Shown here: one piece after another, positions 33,545-45,487 of the stretch | How positions within the stretch are numbered: the stretch's first letter is position 1 | How the letters are laid out: every line of letters begins with the position of its first letter | Source of the DNA: Lichtheimia corymbifera B2541 | Taxonomy: Eukaryota > Mucoromycota > Mucoromycetes > Mucorales > Lichtheimiaceae | DNA: 64,000 nucleotides | Assembly (NCBI GenBank): GCA_000697475.1 | Contig: JNEU01000649.1 | Location: forward strand, 1 to 64,000 | Reading direction: 5' to 3' | Notes under the pieces: model-generated | The model's database searches: none | What the model was told of the DNA's origin: nothing | The model's input: only the letters and a program-made list of their open reading frames with translations | Made by a program: the position numbers and the translations under genes

Positions 33545-35970
33545 ATGAGCGAATTGGCATCGTCGTTTACGATCCTTTGGGCCTCCCAGACAGGAAATGC
33601 AGAGTGGATTGCCAAGAACATTTTCTCTGAAGCAAAACAACGAGGTTACAGTGGTGAATGCTATGCCATGGAAGAATGGGAAAAGGTAGATCTCTCTCTC
33701 TCTCTTTCGTTATCACTTCCCCGTGCCTTGCTAATCAATGTATATGAATGATAGGCACAACTAGATAAGGTCCGTGTTCTCATATCAGTGGTATCCAACA
33801 CTGGCGACGGTGATCCACCAGACCATTCGCTCAAGTTTTGGCGGTACCTGCGTCGTCTCAAGCAGCCTGACTACTTTAAGGATTGCAAGATTGCCATTCT
33901 CGGTTTGGGTGATACCAACTATACCAACTTTAATAATACGGCAAGAAAACTCGAGAAGCGACTCAAGGATATGGGAGCAACTGTATTCCATGAAAAGGGT
34001 CTTGCAGATGATGCTGAAGGGTAAGCAAAGAAAAGGGAAGGGAGGTCAAAATGACTCATATTTGGGTATAGGCTCGAGAGTGTCGTGGATCCATGGATTG
34101 AGAAGCTTTGGGAAGTTTTACCGACTGTCTTGGAAAAGAAAGGGGATGTCAAGGAGGATGATAAGGCGACGACCAAGGACAACAATGTGGAAACGGTGAC
34201 AGAAAAGATGAGCAAAGTGGACATCAATCCTTATTCTGGCGATGCACGTTCTTCAGAGATTGCCCCATCAGTTGACAAGTATCTTGATCTTCCCAATTCC
34301 CTGGTGAAAAAGCCAACTTTGCATTTGGGTCATGTTCTTCAGCTTGATTGGTCTGGCTTGCAACCTGGTGTTCAATTATCAGGCTTCCCTCGTCTTCCCG
34401 CATCTGGTGCAAAGCTCACTCGTTTGGAAGGAAAGCAAAGATCAAAGGACACCTTGCCATCCATTGATTGTGTCGTGACACCAACACCCGTTACCCATGC
34501 TTCAGTCACTCGCGTTCGTTGTTTAACTACACATGATGCACTCAAGCGTACATTGCACCTTGTTCTTGACGTGGGTGATCAACTTGAATTCGAACCTGGC
34601 GATGCTTTTGGTGTGATTGCTCCCAATGATGAGTCCCTTGTTGAAGAATTGCTCAATGTCCTTGCACCATCCACGACTGAAGCTTATGAAGCCCTTTATG
34701 CTGTGGAGGGTGACAGTAAGTTGTCACACACACATGTCAAAATTATCCATGCACAAGCTGATTTTCTTTTTTGGTTACACAGGTCTTCCCACACATTTAT
34801 CCAAGGCAACATCGGTCACATTATCCGATCTCTTCCGTTACGCTGTCGATATCACCACACCTCCTCGTAAAGCCTTGTTGCGTCTGCTCGCTGATTACAC
34901 ATCCGATCCACAAGAAAAGAGCAAATTGATGTACCTTTGCAGTAAACAAGGTAAGTCATCACTTTTCATATATGCCATTGGATGATGATGATGTCTAATT
35001 CATTGTATTAGGTGCTTCTCAATTCAGCTCCCTTAGAGAGCAAGTCCCCACCTTGTTGGATATCTTAAAGACGTTCCCTAGCTGCAAGCCTTCCATAGAA
35101 CGACTCTTGGATGCTCTTCCTGCACACATGCCACGCTATTATTCAGTTGCCAATTCGCCTCTCAAGTATCCTGGTCAAGTTCATTTCGCATTCAATGTCA
35201 TCGACTATACCACGACCTACAATGTACCACGCAAAGGTGTAGCCACACCATGGCTCGATCGTTTGACTGGCTATGTTGCAGCACGTACCCATGACAAGCC
35301 TGATCCTGTATCCATTGATATCCCCCCTGGTACGCTTACTGTGCCGATCTTTAAAAAGCACAACTCGAATGGATTTGTGTTGCCAGTGGATACCAAACGA
35401 CCTCTTGTGCTCATTGGACCTGGTACCGGCATTGCACCCTTTGTTGGTTTCCTCGAACATCGACAAAAGCAACGTGACATTCGCAAATCCATGGGTGGTG
35501 TGGGTGTTCATCCATCACGTGATATCCAAAATGAATTCGGTGACATTTGGGTTTATTATGGTTTCCGAGAACAAGCCAAGGATTATCTTTTCGAGCAAGA
35601 GTTGAAGACTTTGCAAAAGGATGGTACCATTACTGAATTACGCTTGGCAGCCAGTCGTGAGCAAGCATCAGGCAAGGTGTATGTTCAAGACTTGTTACGC
35701 CAGGATGCCGCTCGTCTTTACGATTTGATCCTCAACCAAGATGCTGCCATTTATGTCTGTGGTGATGCCAAGGGTATGGCCAAGGGTGTCAATGATGCAT
35801 TGGCAGAGATGTTGGTTCAACATCATCAATTGGATATCGTTGAAGCCAACAAGTTGCTCGTGGAATGGATGCAAAGTCGCAAATACCTTCGTGATTTGGT
35901 AAGTTGAATCTCTCGTTTTTCTCATTTTTGGATGGTTGTACTCATGTTGTTTATATTGTAGTGGGCATAG
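33545..35970 (+). CDS. MTRR: methionine synthase reductase
   Basis: Diflavin reductase that reactivates cobalamin-dependent methionine synthase with NADPH electrons. Six exons (33545-33685, 33755-34020, 34072-34715, 34783-34950, 35012-35898, 35962-35970) give 704 residues, close to human MTRR. The FMN module shows ILWASQTGNAEWIAKN, SNTGDGDPPDHSLKFW and ILGLGDTNYTNF, then GLESVVDPWIEKLW, which matches MTRR rather than other diflavin enzymes. The FAD motif is PRYYSVANSP; NADPH motifs are GPGTGIAPFVGF and YVCGDAKGMAK. The end KYLRDLWA matches the MTRR ending, and its last exon is 9 nt. The alternative NDOR1/Tah18 is shorter and lacks the linker seen here. Confidence 0.92.
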
Positions 35971-36075
35971 AAAAGAGACTTAGTGTATCTGCATATTTGT
36001 AAAATAATTATAAATGATTTTATCAAAAAGACACGGATATCCAAGGGATAGAGCCGATGGCATTTATTAAGATGG

Positions 36076-37427
36076 TTAAGCATCCACGTAGAAGGGATGG
36101 GAGAAAAAGTGGCATTCGTCGTTGTCCTCGGTAGCACCAGTGACCCTAAAGGCATATATATATAAGTACGCGCGTATCGTGATCATGGGGGCGATGAATA
36201 CATACTTGTAAAAGTAGGCAGAGTTGCTTTCGGGGTTAACGACCTTCTCCTTAAAGTTGAACGAGTGACGAAGGGAAGCCTTATCAGACCAAGAATCCTT
36301 GACCTTGACAGGCTCACGGCTATCCAAATCGACCTTGAAAAGTTCCAAGCCGGTGATAGTTTCCACTTGAGAAGCACCATCACGATCTATTGTAATAATC
36401 GAGTATCAGTCGATCGATCCTTGTCCACCTATTCCCCACGAAATACTTGCCGACTTGAACAGCAAACTTCTTGGAAGCAGAGACGTGTTCACCGAGAGCA
36501 GGCTTGGAAATATCAATACCAAAGCAACCGTTGTCAATGTTGGAATCCATGTTGGCGATAGCTTCGTCTTCAGCGGCATTCGAATGAGAAGAAGACTTGA
36601 CCTTGAACACCTTGGACATCAAAGTGCAGTCAGGACCTGATAAATTAAATAGATTGAGTACATGTGATCCTTCTTGTTCTCCATGATAGATAGAATACTT
36701 ACCGGCCTTGTTGTGAACCCAAACGCTGTGTAGTTGCACAATAGGTGAGTACATTTATATATCATGCAGCGTTATACCCGCTTACCGGAATTCGAATTGC
36801 GAGGGGAATTTAACCTTGGGAGCCTTGGTCAAGTCAACACTAATTGTGTGTGTGCAGCCATCGAGTCAGTACAATGAAAAGAGATTGGAGATATTTATAC
36901 TCACGTCAAAGTAGCCACCTTGTTGAGCGAGTACGAACCCTTCCAGGGAGTACCAAGATAAGTAGCCTTGCCCTTGGAATCAATGCTATAGATCTATATA
37001 TAATCCAGGTACAACAGCACAATTAAGATACATATCCAATACGAGAACATCATCAATAAAAAACATACATCAATGCCGTTGATCACTTTGGCTTGTGCAT
37101 CGGGTTGACGAGCTAGACAAATGGATGTGTAAGTAAGATGGAGAAGAGAGAAGCTGCTGCAGGGTGGGTTGAATGTTGAGCACTTACTGACAGTGACTTT
37201 GACTTTCTTTGGGTTGCTGAAGACTTGGTTCTTGCTTGGTTTGGTGACCTTGATACCTGTCAAAGAGGACGACAATAAATACACTTGTTGTCGATGAACG
37301 CAAGCAATGAGGATAGATTACCGCCACAGAACTTTTTCATAGCTTGGTCAATCTCGTCTTGCAAATCGGCCTGGGCCAACATGGCGAACAATGCGACCAA
37401 CAAAAAAGCGAGTACAGACAACTTCAT
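36076..37427 (-). CDS. secreted two-module beta-sandwich-like protein
   Basis: Nine short exons (37322-37427, 37188-37256, 37069-37112, 36905-36993, 36786-36839, 36703-36725, 36451-36636, 36206-36386, 36076-36145) give 273 residues. A clear signal peptide, MKLSVLAFLLVALFAMLAQA, begins the protein. Two similar modules follow: IKVTKPSKNQVFSNPKKVKV ... FEFRVWVHNKAG, and IDISKPALGEHVSASKKFAV ... NSAYFYKVTGA. Each is a run of likely beta strands, comparable to Kre9/Knh1-type cell-wall proteins. The sixth exon is 23 nt. The intron after the seventh exon must be GC-AG (GCAAGT donor at 36450). A cell-surface or wall role is inferred. Confidence 0.72.
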
Positions 37428-39103
37428 GCTGGTGATAGAAAAGGAGAGGGAAGGGAAGAGGGATGTGTATGGGATATAATTCGAGCGAGAAAAAGAAAAA
37501 GAAAGAGAGAAAGCTGTGGATAACAAGGTCTCTTTTCTTTCTCTTACGAGAGCACGAGTTGGCGCGCCCGGCTTGTCACTAAAAATACAAATCGTGTCAC
37601 CATTGCCAATTTGCAATCAAATTGGATATCCGAGCAGTTGTGGATGACATGGATCGTAGTTCTCTATACAAAATGATAAACATGCATTGACCAATATCAT
37701 GCAAATGGCGTGTGTACCATGAATCCATAGCTGGTCTCTTGTTTAAATGCTGTCAATTGCATTTTAGTGCTTAAAGTCTTCAACAACGTTTGTTCAATAA
37801 CGGTAAAGTCCCGTGTAACATTATCTATCATCCGCTTTCAAGTCAGCATTGTTGCCTCCCAATCATTCCATTTTCCTTGTTTCGGTATCTATTGTAATAG
37901 CACTGTCATTTCAGCTTTGCATGAAGCATTTACTTGATCCTATGATACGTCCGTGCTAATTATAATGCTTACGACGCAACAGAAGTTCACTGGGACAAAT
38001 GCTTTTGGATGCTATGTAGATCACGTGACGTGCGCACTTGTATGTAATCTACCCGGTGGGCTATCCTTCCAATGTAACGCATCATGTTTACAACTGCAAG
38101 AATAAGTATCCAAGCAGTTTTATCAATCCCTGTGGGCAGAGGTGATGAAGAATATTCACCCTTATGCACCATGTTTATCACTGAATGGTCCCAGCACCAT
38201 CACACGCATCTTTTTTCTAAAACAAGCATTCACACGAACATCTCCCTTTATTGATAAATCTTCTTGTATCGTATTCATGTTTTATTTCAAACCTGATCGC
38301 ATCATGTTGCCATCAATGCTAAATAGGTTTTATTGCATCATAATTGCTGCTTACAAGTACGCAAACATACGCGATACTTCCCATCCACGAGGCTCTTTTG
38401 CGGTGGGAATGTGTTCCTGAGCATAAAAAGTGATAGATGGCTGGACAAGAGCATAATGACAAATTGATGTCATTGTTTGGTGATTGATAAATATTGCCAC
38501 CCGTATGGACAATCAGCGCCCCATCACTTGGGCTTTATGATAGGTAGACAGTCTCGCTGAAGTTTATTCACCCAACCGTTATCTCTACTATACTACTTGT
38601 CATCGTCCTCATGTTAGTGCCAGTTGTTCATTCGTATCATTCATGCAGCTGGTTATCATTGATGGGCATCTTAATAAGAGGTGTGGAGCACGATAAGCGA
38701 CCGATGTAAATTATCGAAAGCCAAGTCGCAGGATCAACCCCTGGTTATTCTAGCGTTTACCACAGCCCAAGTGTCCTCAATTATGTGTGCAAGCAAACAC
38801 TTTATGTCAGGTGATGCTAGGATAGAGTGGTAGGAAATTCGATGACTACACACATACACGCATACTGGTGTTGGAAACCGTCATCATTTGAAGAGAGCGC
38901 AATGCTACGTAGTCAACATGGTGAAAGAAGCTGTGTCGTAATTAACTCCTTCCAATCATAAGAATCTTATCATCGATCATATTCACAGGGATAATGATAT
39001 GAGAACTTTTATGCAAGCGCTTTATATACGAGGGGTAGAGTAAATGGAGATAGAAGCAATATACAATCATTAAATGTGGGTGTCTGCAAGGGGATCGTGT
39101 AGC
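37428..39103. other. 1.7 kb without a gene
   Basis: No supportable coding region. Open frames at 37987-38181 and 38142-38420 overlap on opposite strands without domains. It contains one copy of a short repeat (38706-38835). Confidence 0.45.
38706..38835. repeat. short repeat R3, copy 1
   Basis: Similar to 41119-41296. Shared runs include GGTTATTCTAGCGTTTACCA and TATGCAAGCAAACACTT or its one-base variant. The other copy has about 40 bp extra in the middle. Confidence 0.6.
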
Positions 39104-40845
39104 TTAATAATTGCTGATGATGCATTCGACTGCATAGGTCTGGGATAGTGATTCTATATAAGCTTTGGTGCCGTCCGATAAGTCACAATAGACAAAGTAG
39201 AGCCTTTTCAAATTGTTGCCCATGGTGAGAATCAATGACTCAGCTTCAACCTCGGTGATGGTAATATCCTCGTTATATAGGAAAGCAAGCGATGCCAACC
39301 GATTCAAGGTAGCAAGAGCGTGAATCACTTCGACAGAAAGTGTGGAAAAGCAACCCAACCCGAGGTATGTAAGTCGAGGAAGACTGGTTCGAAGTTGATT
39401 GATAAATGCGAGTGTATCCCACTCTTGAAGAGTATTGCAACATTCCACAGTGAGTCGTTCCAGCGTGCGAATGGTCAACGCAGTATAAATGATTTCAATT
39501 GTATTGGGATAGTTGTGGTGTCCACCACGAAAGGAAAGTTGTAGCTCTTTGAGTGTCTCGGTGTGATTGCAACGATCATGAAGTGCTTGTAATAATTTCA
39601 ATTGGCTTGCTGTTACTGCATCCTTGGTAAACTCGATGTCGATACGCCGAAGTGATGGTAGCTTATATTGCAAGGTATGAATCATTGGTCCTCCAAAAGC
39701 ATGACATATATAAAGTAGTTCCAGATGCTCCAGTGCCTGACATGTATTGAGCCAAAAGCTATATCCGTCTTCGTATTGTAGAGAACCAATGTGTCGACGA
39801 TATAATGGTATAACAAGGCGTTTAAGTGTTGTATTATTGGATAGAAGGCGCGTATTAAATGTTTCCCAATTTGGTGCAAAGCTGGAAGAAGGGCGTTCAT
39901 CGCCAAGGCAAACGGACTCCAAAGTCGATTGGTGTTTGAGTACCATGTCACATCCAGCTTGATTGCAATCGGTTACACGATTCCAGTAGCAACGCAAACC
40001 GGGAGAACCTCGATGATCATAAGATGCTGCCAATTGAAGGTAATCTTTGGGATGGATCTCCTCTTCATCTGTTGTAAGATAGTGCAGGGATAGGTGGATA
40101 TGGATGATCTTTGGGCACAATGTAAGGATATCTGACATGAACGTATCGTCCTTATAACATGTAGCCAGTTCCAGGTATTCAAGGTTGGGTGCAAAAGACA
40201 ACAACTCCTTGATGTCGGATGGATGGATGTCTGCTGGATTATCGATCACAAGCGAAACGAGGGTGCTGAGGTTTCTGCATTCAAGTAGCTGTCTTTTTAC
40301 ATGGAAATGACTTCCTTCATCGCCACAAGAAAATGCAAAATGGCTGACATTGTGCTTTGTTGCCAATAGGATATAATCGACAAGATTCATTGCGGGAGCA
40401 TGGATATTGACGAGAGCGAGTGTATCGAGACGCCACTTTTCAATGCAAGACTTCAACTTTGCCTGCATAACTTCCAGGCGAATAATGTTGACACTGCGTA
40501 ATTCTGTGGATATTGGATCATTAGTTTCATGTTCTCTAGAAGTATACCCATCAACCTACCAAGCTTTTGCAATAGAGAGCATGACTGGAGTCGATCCATG
40601 ACCTTGATCATAGTTGTCATTGGCTCAAACTTGAGTCTGGCTGTTTTCACGAGGTGGCCAACGAGGTCGATAGAAGCAAGCACGCGTAAAGAACTATCGT
40701 CGACTGTAATATCTTGAAAGGGTTGTGATGCAGCCTCTGGTATGATGTGTCGCCAATGACGCGAGACTTGAAAGCATTCATTGCAGTCCATCGGTGTCAA
40801 TTCAGAAACAATGCAGGCAACGATCTCCGGTGGAAGGTGATTCAT
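39104..40845 (-). CDS. F-box / leucine-rich repeat protein
   Basis: Two exons (40560-40845, 39104-40503) give 561 residues. It starts MNHLPPEIVACIVSELTPMD with a following CFQVSRHWRHIIPE, a standard N-terminal F-box. A long series of weak leucine-rich repeats follows (LVSLVIDNPADIHPSDIKEL, LRRIDIEFTKDAV, LTYLGLGCFSTLS). Likely substrate adaptor of an SCF ubiquitin ligase. Both F-box/LRR genes in the window have one intron after the F-box, but their repeat parts are not obviously alike. Large F-box/LRR families are usual in Mucoromycota. Confidence 0.87.
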
Positions 40846-41118
40846 AGTGGTCCTTGAAAGAAAGAGTTGACAGAAGAAGAGGGGACCAATAGATGCTGTG
40901 ACTCAAAATCGAAGGTGAACTGCATGATGAGAGATCGCAAATGTTGTCAGTGTCACGTGTCCCGGCAAATGAGAATGCATGCTCCTCCCCACCATACCTT
41001 CACTTGCTTCCTAACATTTTCTTATACAATGGCTGCGAGAAAAATTGTCATAACAAGGATAGCTATATACCAAGAATAAACCAGCTATTCGCTGCATGGT
41101 GAACCCTGTGTCTTAATG

Positions 41119-41296
41119 TTGATAGTAAATGATTGAAATCCAAGTTGCAGGATCAGCCCCAGGTTATTCTAGCGTTTACCACAGTCGGATTGTATACGTC
41201 TTTTGCGGCAATGACAAGAAGAAGTGGTCCCCAATCATGTATGCAAGCAAACACTTGTTGTCAAGTGAAGCTAGTAGGATAATAGAGTGGTGGTAA
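41119..41296. repeat. short repeat R3, copy 2
   Basis: Partner of 38706-38835, with an insertion of about 40 bp (roughly 41190-41235). Both copies flank the F-box/LRR gene at 39104-40845 in the same orientation. Confidence 0.6.
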
Positions 41297-41489
41297 AAAG
41301 TGTGTGTGGGCTGCAGTGAGAGAATGTAGTGATGGGGTTTCCCAGTCCAATGTTCCTGAATTCAATCATCATCATACCATTTGAGATGCAATCTGACAAG
41401 GACGAGTGTGTGTAACCACCACGTGTCATTTCACTCAACAGTCCATCTTTCCGTTAATGCAGTCGACACCATCCAGTAGGAAAAAGCAA

Positions 41490-42990
41490 CTCCATCACGC
41501 TTACGGCATAGGTGAAACATAAAGGTACCTGTTTCTCAACATTTTCATAATGAAGCGTGAGGTCTTTATGAGAACAAATATACTCGTCGTGGTTGACAGC
41601 GCCATGTGTGCAAGTTTCATGATGGATGTGGGCAATCTGGGGGGTCGTTCCCGTCGATCCATCGTCTCTCCTATATATGGGCCGTTTGCATTTAAAGTTC
41701 TCAAAATGAAGCGTGCGGTTTTAATATGAAGAGAGTTGATCAGCATGACTCAGAGAACCTTCTTACCAAGTTTCAAGTTCAATATGGGGAATCCCAAGGT
41801 GATTCATAGTAATCGACATTTCATGAATTTGGACGGGTGCGGAAGTTCCGCCGGTCAATAGTAAACCCCTTCATTACACCCTGCCATTCAAGATTTTCAA
41901 ATGAAGCGTGAGGTATTCATGAGAACAAAGTTGATCAGCATGTCCAGGAGCATCTTGTGTGAAACTTTCAAGTTTGTGGTGGACAATCTCGAGCTTATGG
42001 GCCGCTCACCCTACATATAATTTGGTCCATTCATCGTCGGACGTCCGCATTCACATTCTCACAATGAAGCGTATGGTTTTTATTTGAATGGAGTTGATCA
42101 GCATGTCGAAGCCCACGGTCTGACCAAGTTTCACGATGGAGGCGGACAATTGCGGGGGTGTGCACTATGCACCCTACTTGCGTTCCGTCCGTCCTATATT
42201 TGGACCGCCCGATTCATTGAAATATCATAATGAAGCATACGGTTTTTAAATGAATGGAGTTGATCAGCATGTCCCAGAGAACCTTCTGACCAAGTTTCAA
42301 GTGCGAAATGAGGAATTCCAAGAAACTACATAGTAATTGACTTTTTCATAAATCCGGCGCTTTCCCAATTTCGCTCCGTCATAGTCAATCCCACATTATG
42401 CTCTCTCATTCGAAATTTTCAAATGAAGTGTGGGTTCTTTATTAATACAAAGTTGTTCAGCATGTTCTAGAGCATATCATGTAAAAGTTTCAGGTTCGAG
42501 ACAGGCAATCCCAATATCATGCATTGATATCAGTGTATATGGATATGTCTGACTGCCTGACAGATTTAATTTCCACCTCTTCCACTTTCAGGTTTTTGCC
42601 TCTTCCTCCCATTCCCAACTGTTGCCCCATCCAAATACAAGTGCCATCTGCGAACGATTGTCCTGCTTCACCCCATCATGTCAATCCTACAACTGCCTTC
42701 ATCCGACTGTATTTGACTGAATGACAAGTTCCATGGCGTGTACTCCCCACTACAGCAACACCCGCATTCCTTGACACTGCACGTTCCCTTGTACACTCCT
42801 CTGCGACGATCAAACGTAACAGCATTCATTGCAGCAGCCGCTATCAGCGTGGTCTTTTACTCCATTGTCTCAAGTTACTTGCAGCAACCTGCCTTGCAGC
42901 CTCTTCTACGCGAACAGCAGATAGCCATTATATAGAACCAGCTTTATTCTACGTATAGCAACTTGCTCCAATACATACGAATTCTTATGT
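41490..42990. repeat. dispersed repeat R1, copy 2 (longer)
   Basis: Same orientation as 470-1700. About six internal units are visible at roughly 41549, 41705, 41901, 42063, 42231 and 42423, against four in copy 1. Spacing is about 155-195 bp. The unit core is GTTGATCAGCATG, preceded by ATGAAGCGT and followed by ACCAAGTTTCAAG. The flanking single-copy part (42610-42940) matches 1230-1640. No protein-coding frame spans it. Confidence 0.78.
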
Positions 42991-43747
42991 ATATATGGAT
43001 ATGGTTATTTCTTTGGTATTGATGGGAAGATACTGGATATATACAACGAGTGGAAGGCCGTGATTTTATCATCCTGAGTGATTGTTGCAATCAATTATCG
43101 TGGCAGTTATTGTCATCATCGTTGTGGGGCCTGTTAACCACGTACAACGTTCATCATCCAACTGTGCATTTTGACACCTCATGCATATAAATCACCACCA
43201 TGCCTTAAGTGCTCGTTTATTGCTACATAGTAGAAGAGCAACGCTTTTCGACTACAGCCACCATACTCTTCAGCTAGCATAGTAAAGTTGGCGACATAAG
43301 GCAGATAAATAAATAAACTTCACAGCATATTCCTTGCTGCACCCTTTTATGCAATCATGGAGGATAAAAGCCATCATAGTACCATGTGGATCACTTATCA
43401 TCCCAGGTGTGATGTGGAATGAGGAGAACTTTCATGCCATTTAATTATATCAAACAATGAACACTTGGATGTCATCGTTCGCTTAGCTGAATGAACATTG
43501 GATTTGAAGACACAAAGGCCACACATTCTATTCCATTCGGTGTTGGAGCTCTTTATTCTCTTACCATGTGTCATTACCAAGATGAAGCATGTAACCGAAA
43601 ACAAGCTACCTTGTTATACGATCCCCTTTCCCACAATCACTCCATCAAATCCAAATCAAATTGTCGTGTCTCAAATTGAGGAGACACACATTACATGTCT
43701 GTATTTCGGGAATAACAATAGTACAAAACTATCTGGATATAATATGT
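42991..43747. other. intergenic, no supportable gene
   Basis: Plus-strand frames at 43491-43875 run antisense to the cysteine-rich gene and are not called. The rest is AT-rich 3' and spacer sequence. Confidence 0.45.
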
Positions 43748-44086
43748 TTAAGCGAGCATGCATGGATCCCATCCATAATGACAGCCTCTGCCACATTCAC
43801 AATGAGCTACATAGACTTCGGTACACCGGCAGATTCTGGCACACTCGCATCCAATACCAGATCCAGAACCTTTGAATGAACATTTGAATCGATTAGCAAG
43901 CTATTATGATCCAAGCCTACCCATGTTTTACTTACAGTCGCAATAAACGGAATGTTTGGGATAAGAAAATGTGTCTGTGTTGGCTGTTTCTGGTGCAAGT
44001 TTGCCACCCAGTATTGATTCTGCAGTAGTAGAAGATGTACTGGATGTCATTTCTGGACGTTGTGGAAATTCGTTATTTGGTAACAT
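43748..44086 (-). CDS. small cysteine-rich protein with CxC repeats (metallothionein-like)
   Basis: Two exons (43936-44086 and 43748-43869) give 90 residues with an exact phase-1 intron (GTAAGT...AAAG). The first half is Ser/Thr/Pro-rich. The second half holds ten Cys, four pairs as C-x-C: YCDC, GCEC, ICRC and HCEC, then GC and PC near the end. Such spaced C-x-C pairs are typical of metal-binding metallothioneins, though the His, Tyr and Trp content here is unusual for them. A TATA box lies 57 bp upstream of the ATG. A short upstream ATG frame overlaps the start. No signal peptide. Function inferred. Confidence 0.55.
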
Positions 44087-44142
44087 GAAGGTATTGGGAC
44101 CATGTGAATTAAAGACAAAGAAGCAGAAACAATGGCAATGCT

Positions 44143-44153
44143 TTATTTATATA
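44143..44153 (-). promoter_or_regulatory. TATA box of the cysteine-rich gene
   Basis: TATATAAATAA on the minus strand, 57 bp upstream of the ATG at 44086; it supports the gene call and its strand. Confidence 0.5.
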
Positions 44154-44328
44154 GCTTAAAGTGAATGAAACTTGAGTGTGCATGAATTTGGCATATGAAT
44201 GGTTCACCGCATGACCAATCAAATGGGGATTTTTTATAACGACAGCAGCAGCAACGGCTGGGTTCACCTGTGGCAGGGCGCGGGCCAACAAAACGCAGCC
44301 GTATCTTTACTACTCCATTCTACGCACC

Positions 44329-45012
44329 ATGTCATCCAAGCGATCCAGCATTGGTGTGCATCTCATGAGCACACGTCATCGACTTGAGCTGCAGGAACTG
44401 TTTGAGGCACTTGACAAGGACAAAGACGGCAAAGTATCACCAACCGACTTGGAGGCTATGCTAAACACGGCGGGTGTGGCTGCAGGCACCACTACAGTGC
44501 CATCCATGGTAACTGTGCACACACATAAAGGTAACCTTTAAAAGGACTAACGAAACAAGGGATAGCTTAAAAACATCCATACCGATTCAAATGGCAACTT
44601 GGATTTTGACGAGTTTGCACGACTTATGCGACCCACGCTACACAATCCTTTACGCTTAACAAAGAAACAGCAAGAGCTCAAGGAGGCGTTTGATGCATTT
44701 GACCAAGATGGGGATGGCACTATCAATGCCACGGAGTTGATGGCTATGATGCAGCAGTTGGGTGACAGGGTAACACTACAAGAAGCCGAGCAAATGATAA
44801 AGGAAGCTGATCACGACCAGGATGGTGTTATTGATTTGGATGAGTTTACAAGAATGATGGGTGTACGTCCCCCTTCTGAACCTGCCACTGTTTCATCACC
44901 CACATCACCTGTTGCTTCCCCCGATACGACAACATGTCCTGTCCATCATCGACAACATCACCGTTATTCTGTCAGAAAGTTCTTTTGCAAATGCCACAAT
45001 AACAGCTCGTAG
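44329..45012 (+). CDS. calmodulin-like EF-hand protein
   Basis: Two exons (44329-44508, 44566-45012) give 208 residues. Calcium loops are DKDKDGKVSPTD, a second DSNGNLDFDEF, DQDGDGTINATE and DHDQDGVIDLDE, arranged as in calmodulin. The third and fourth hands are the best preserved. A Ser/Thr/Pro-rich and then His/Cys-containing tail (CKCHNNSS) extends beyond calmodulin length. Probably a calcium sensor or regulatory light-chain-like protein. The next gene is a divergent relative in the same orientation, about 475 bp away. Confidence 0.88.
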
Positions 45013-45487
45013 CTTTGTGTCACCCAATGATTGAGCCCGCCCATAACTTTTTGCTGTCGGGATTGGTCGATATTTTTTCTCGCTCTTCTAATGAAAATGT
45101 GAGTCGCAGATCTTCAGAAACAAAGGAATCAGGACGCGGTGTACGTGTGTGGTTGTCAGAGAGAGAGTGTGTGTGTGCGTGTGTGGAGTGAGGTGTAAGA
45201 AAAAGGATGAAAGGGAAAGAATGGAATTAGGGTCCGTGGGCTGATGATGGAATGTTGTTATGTTCTCTTTCTCTCTCTCTCTCTCTTAATTTAGAGCATG
45301 ATCTTGTTACTTTGATGATTACATTTGGTAAATGGACATTGGGGTTCCGACACTGGCGTTTCTCAAGAGAAGCATCCAAAAGAAAAGCCCATCTATTCTC
45401 CCCAGTAGAAAACGTGGTACATGTGTTGCTCGCTATATAAAAAGCTCCATTGTTGATCTCTTGTTACTCCAAATATTTTAATCCAAC
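45013..45487. other. intergenic between the two EF-hand genes
   Basis: Contains GT- and GA-rich microsatellite stretches (about 45155-45190) and a (CT)n run near 45268-45287. No gene. Confidence 0.5.
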
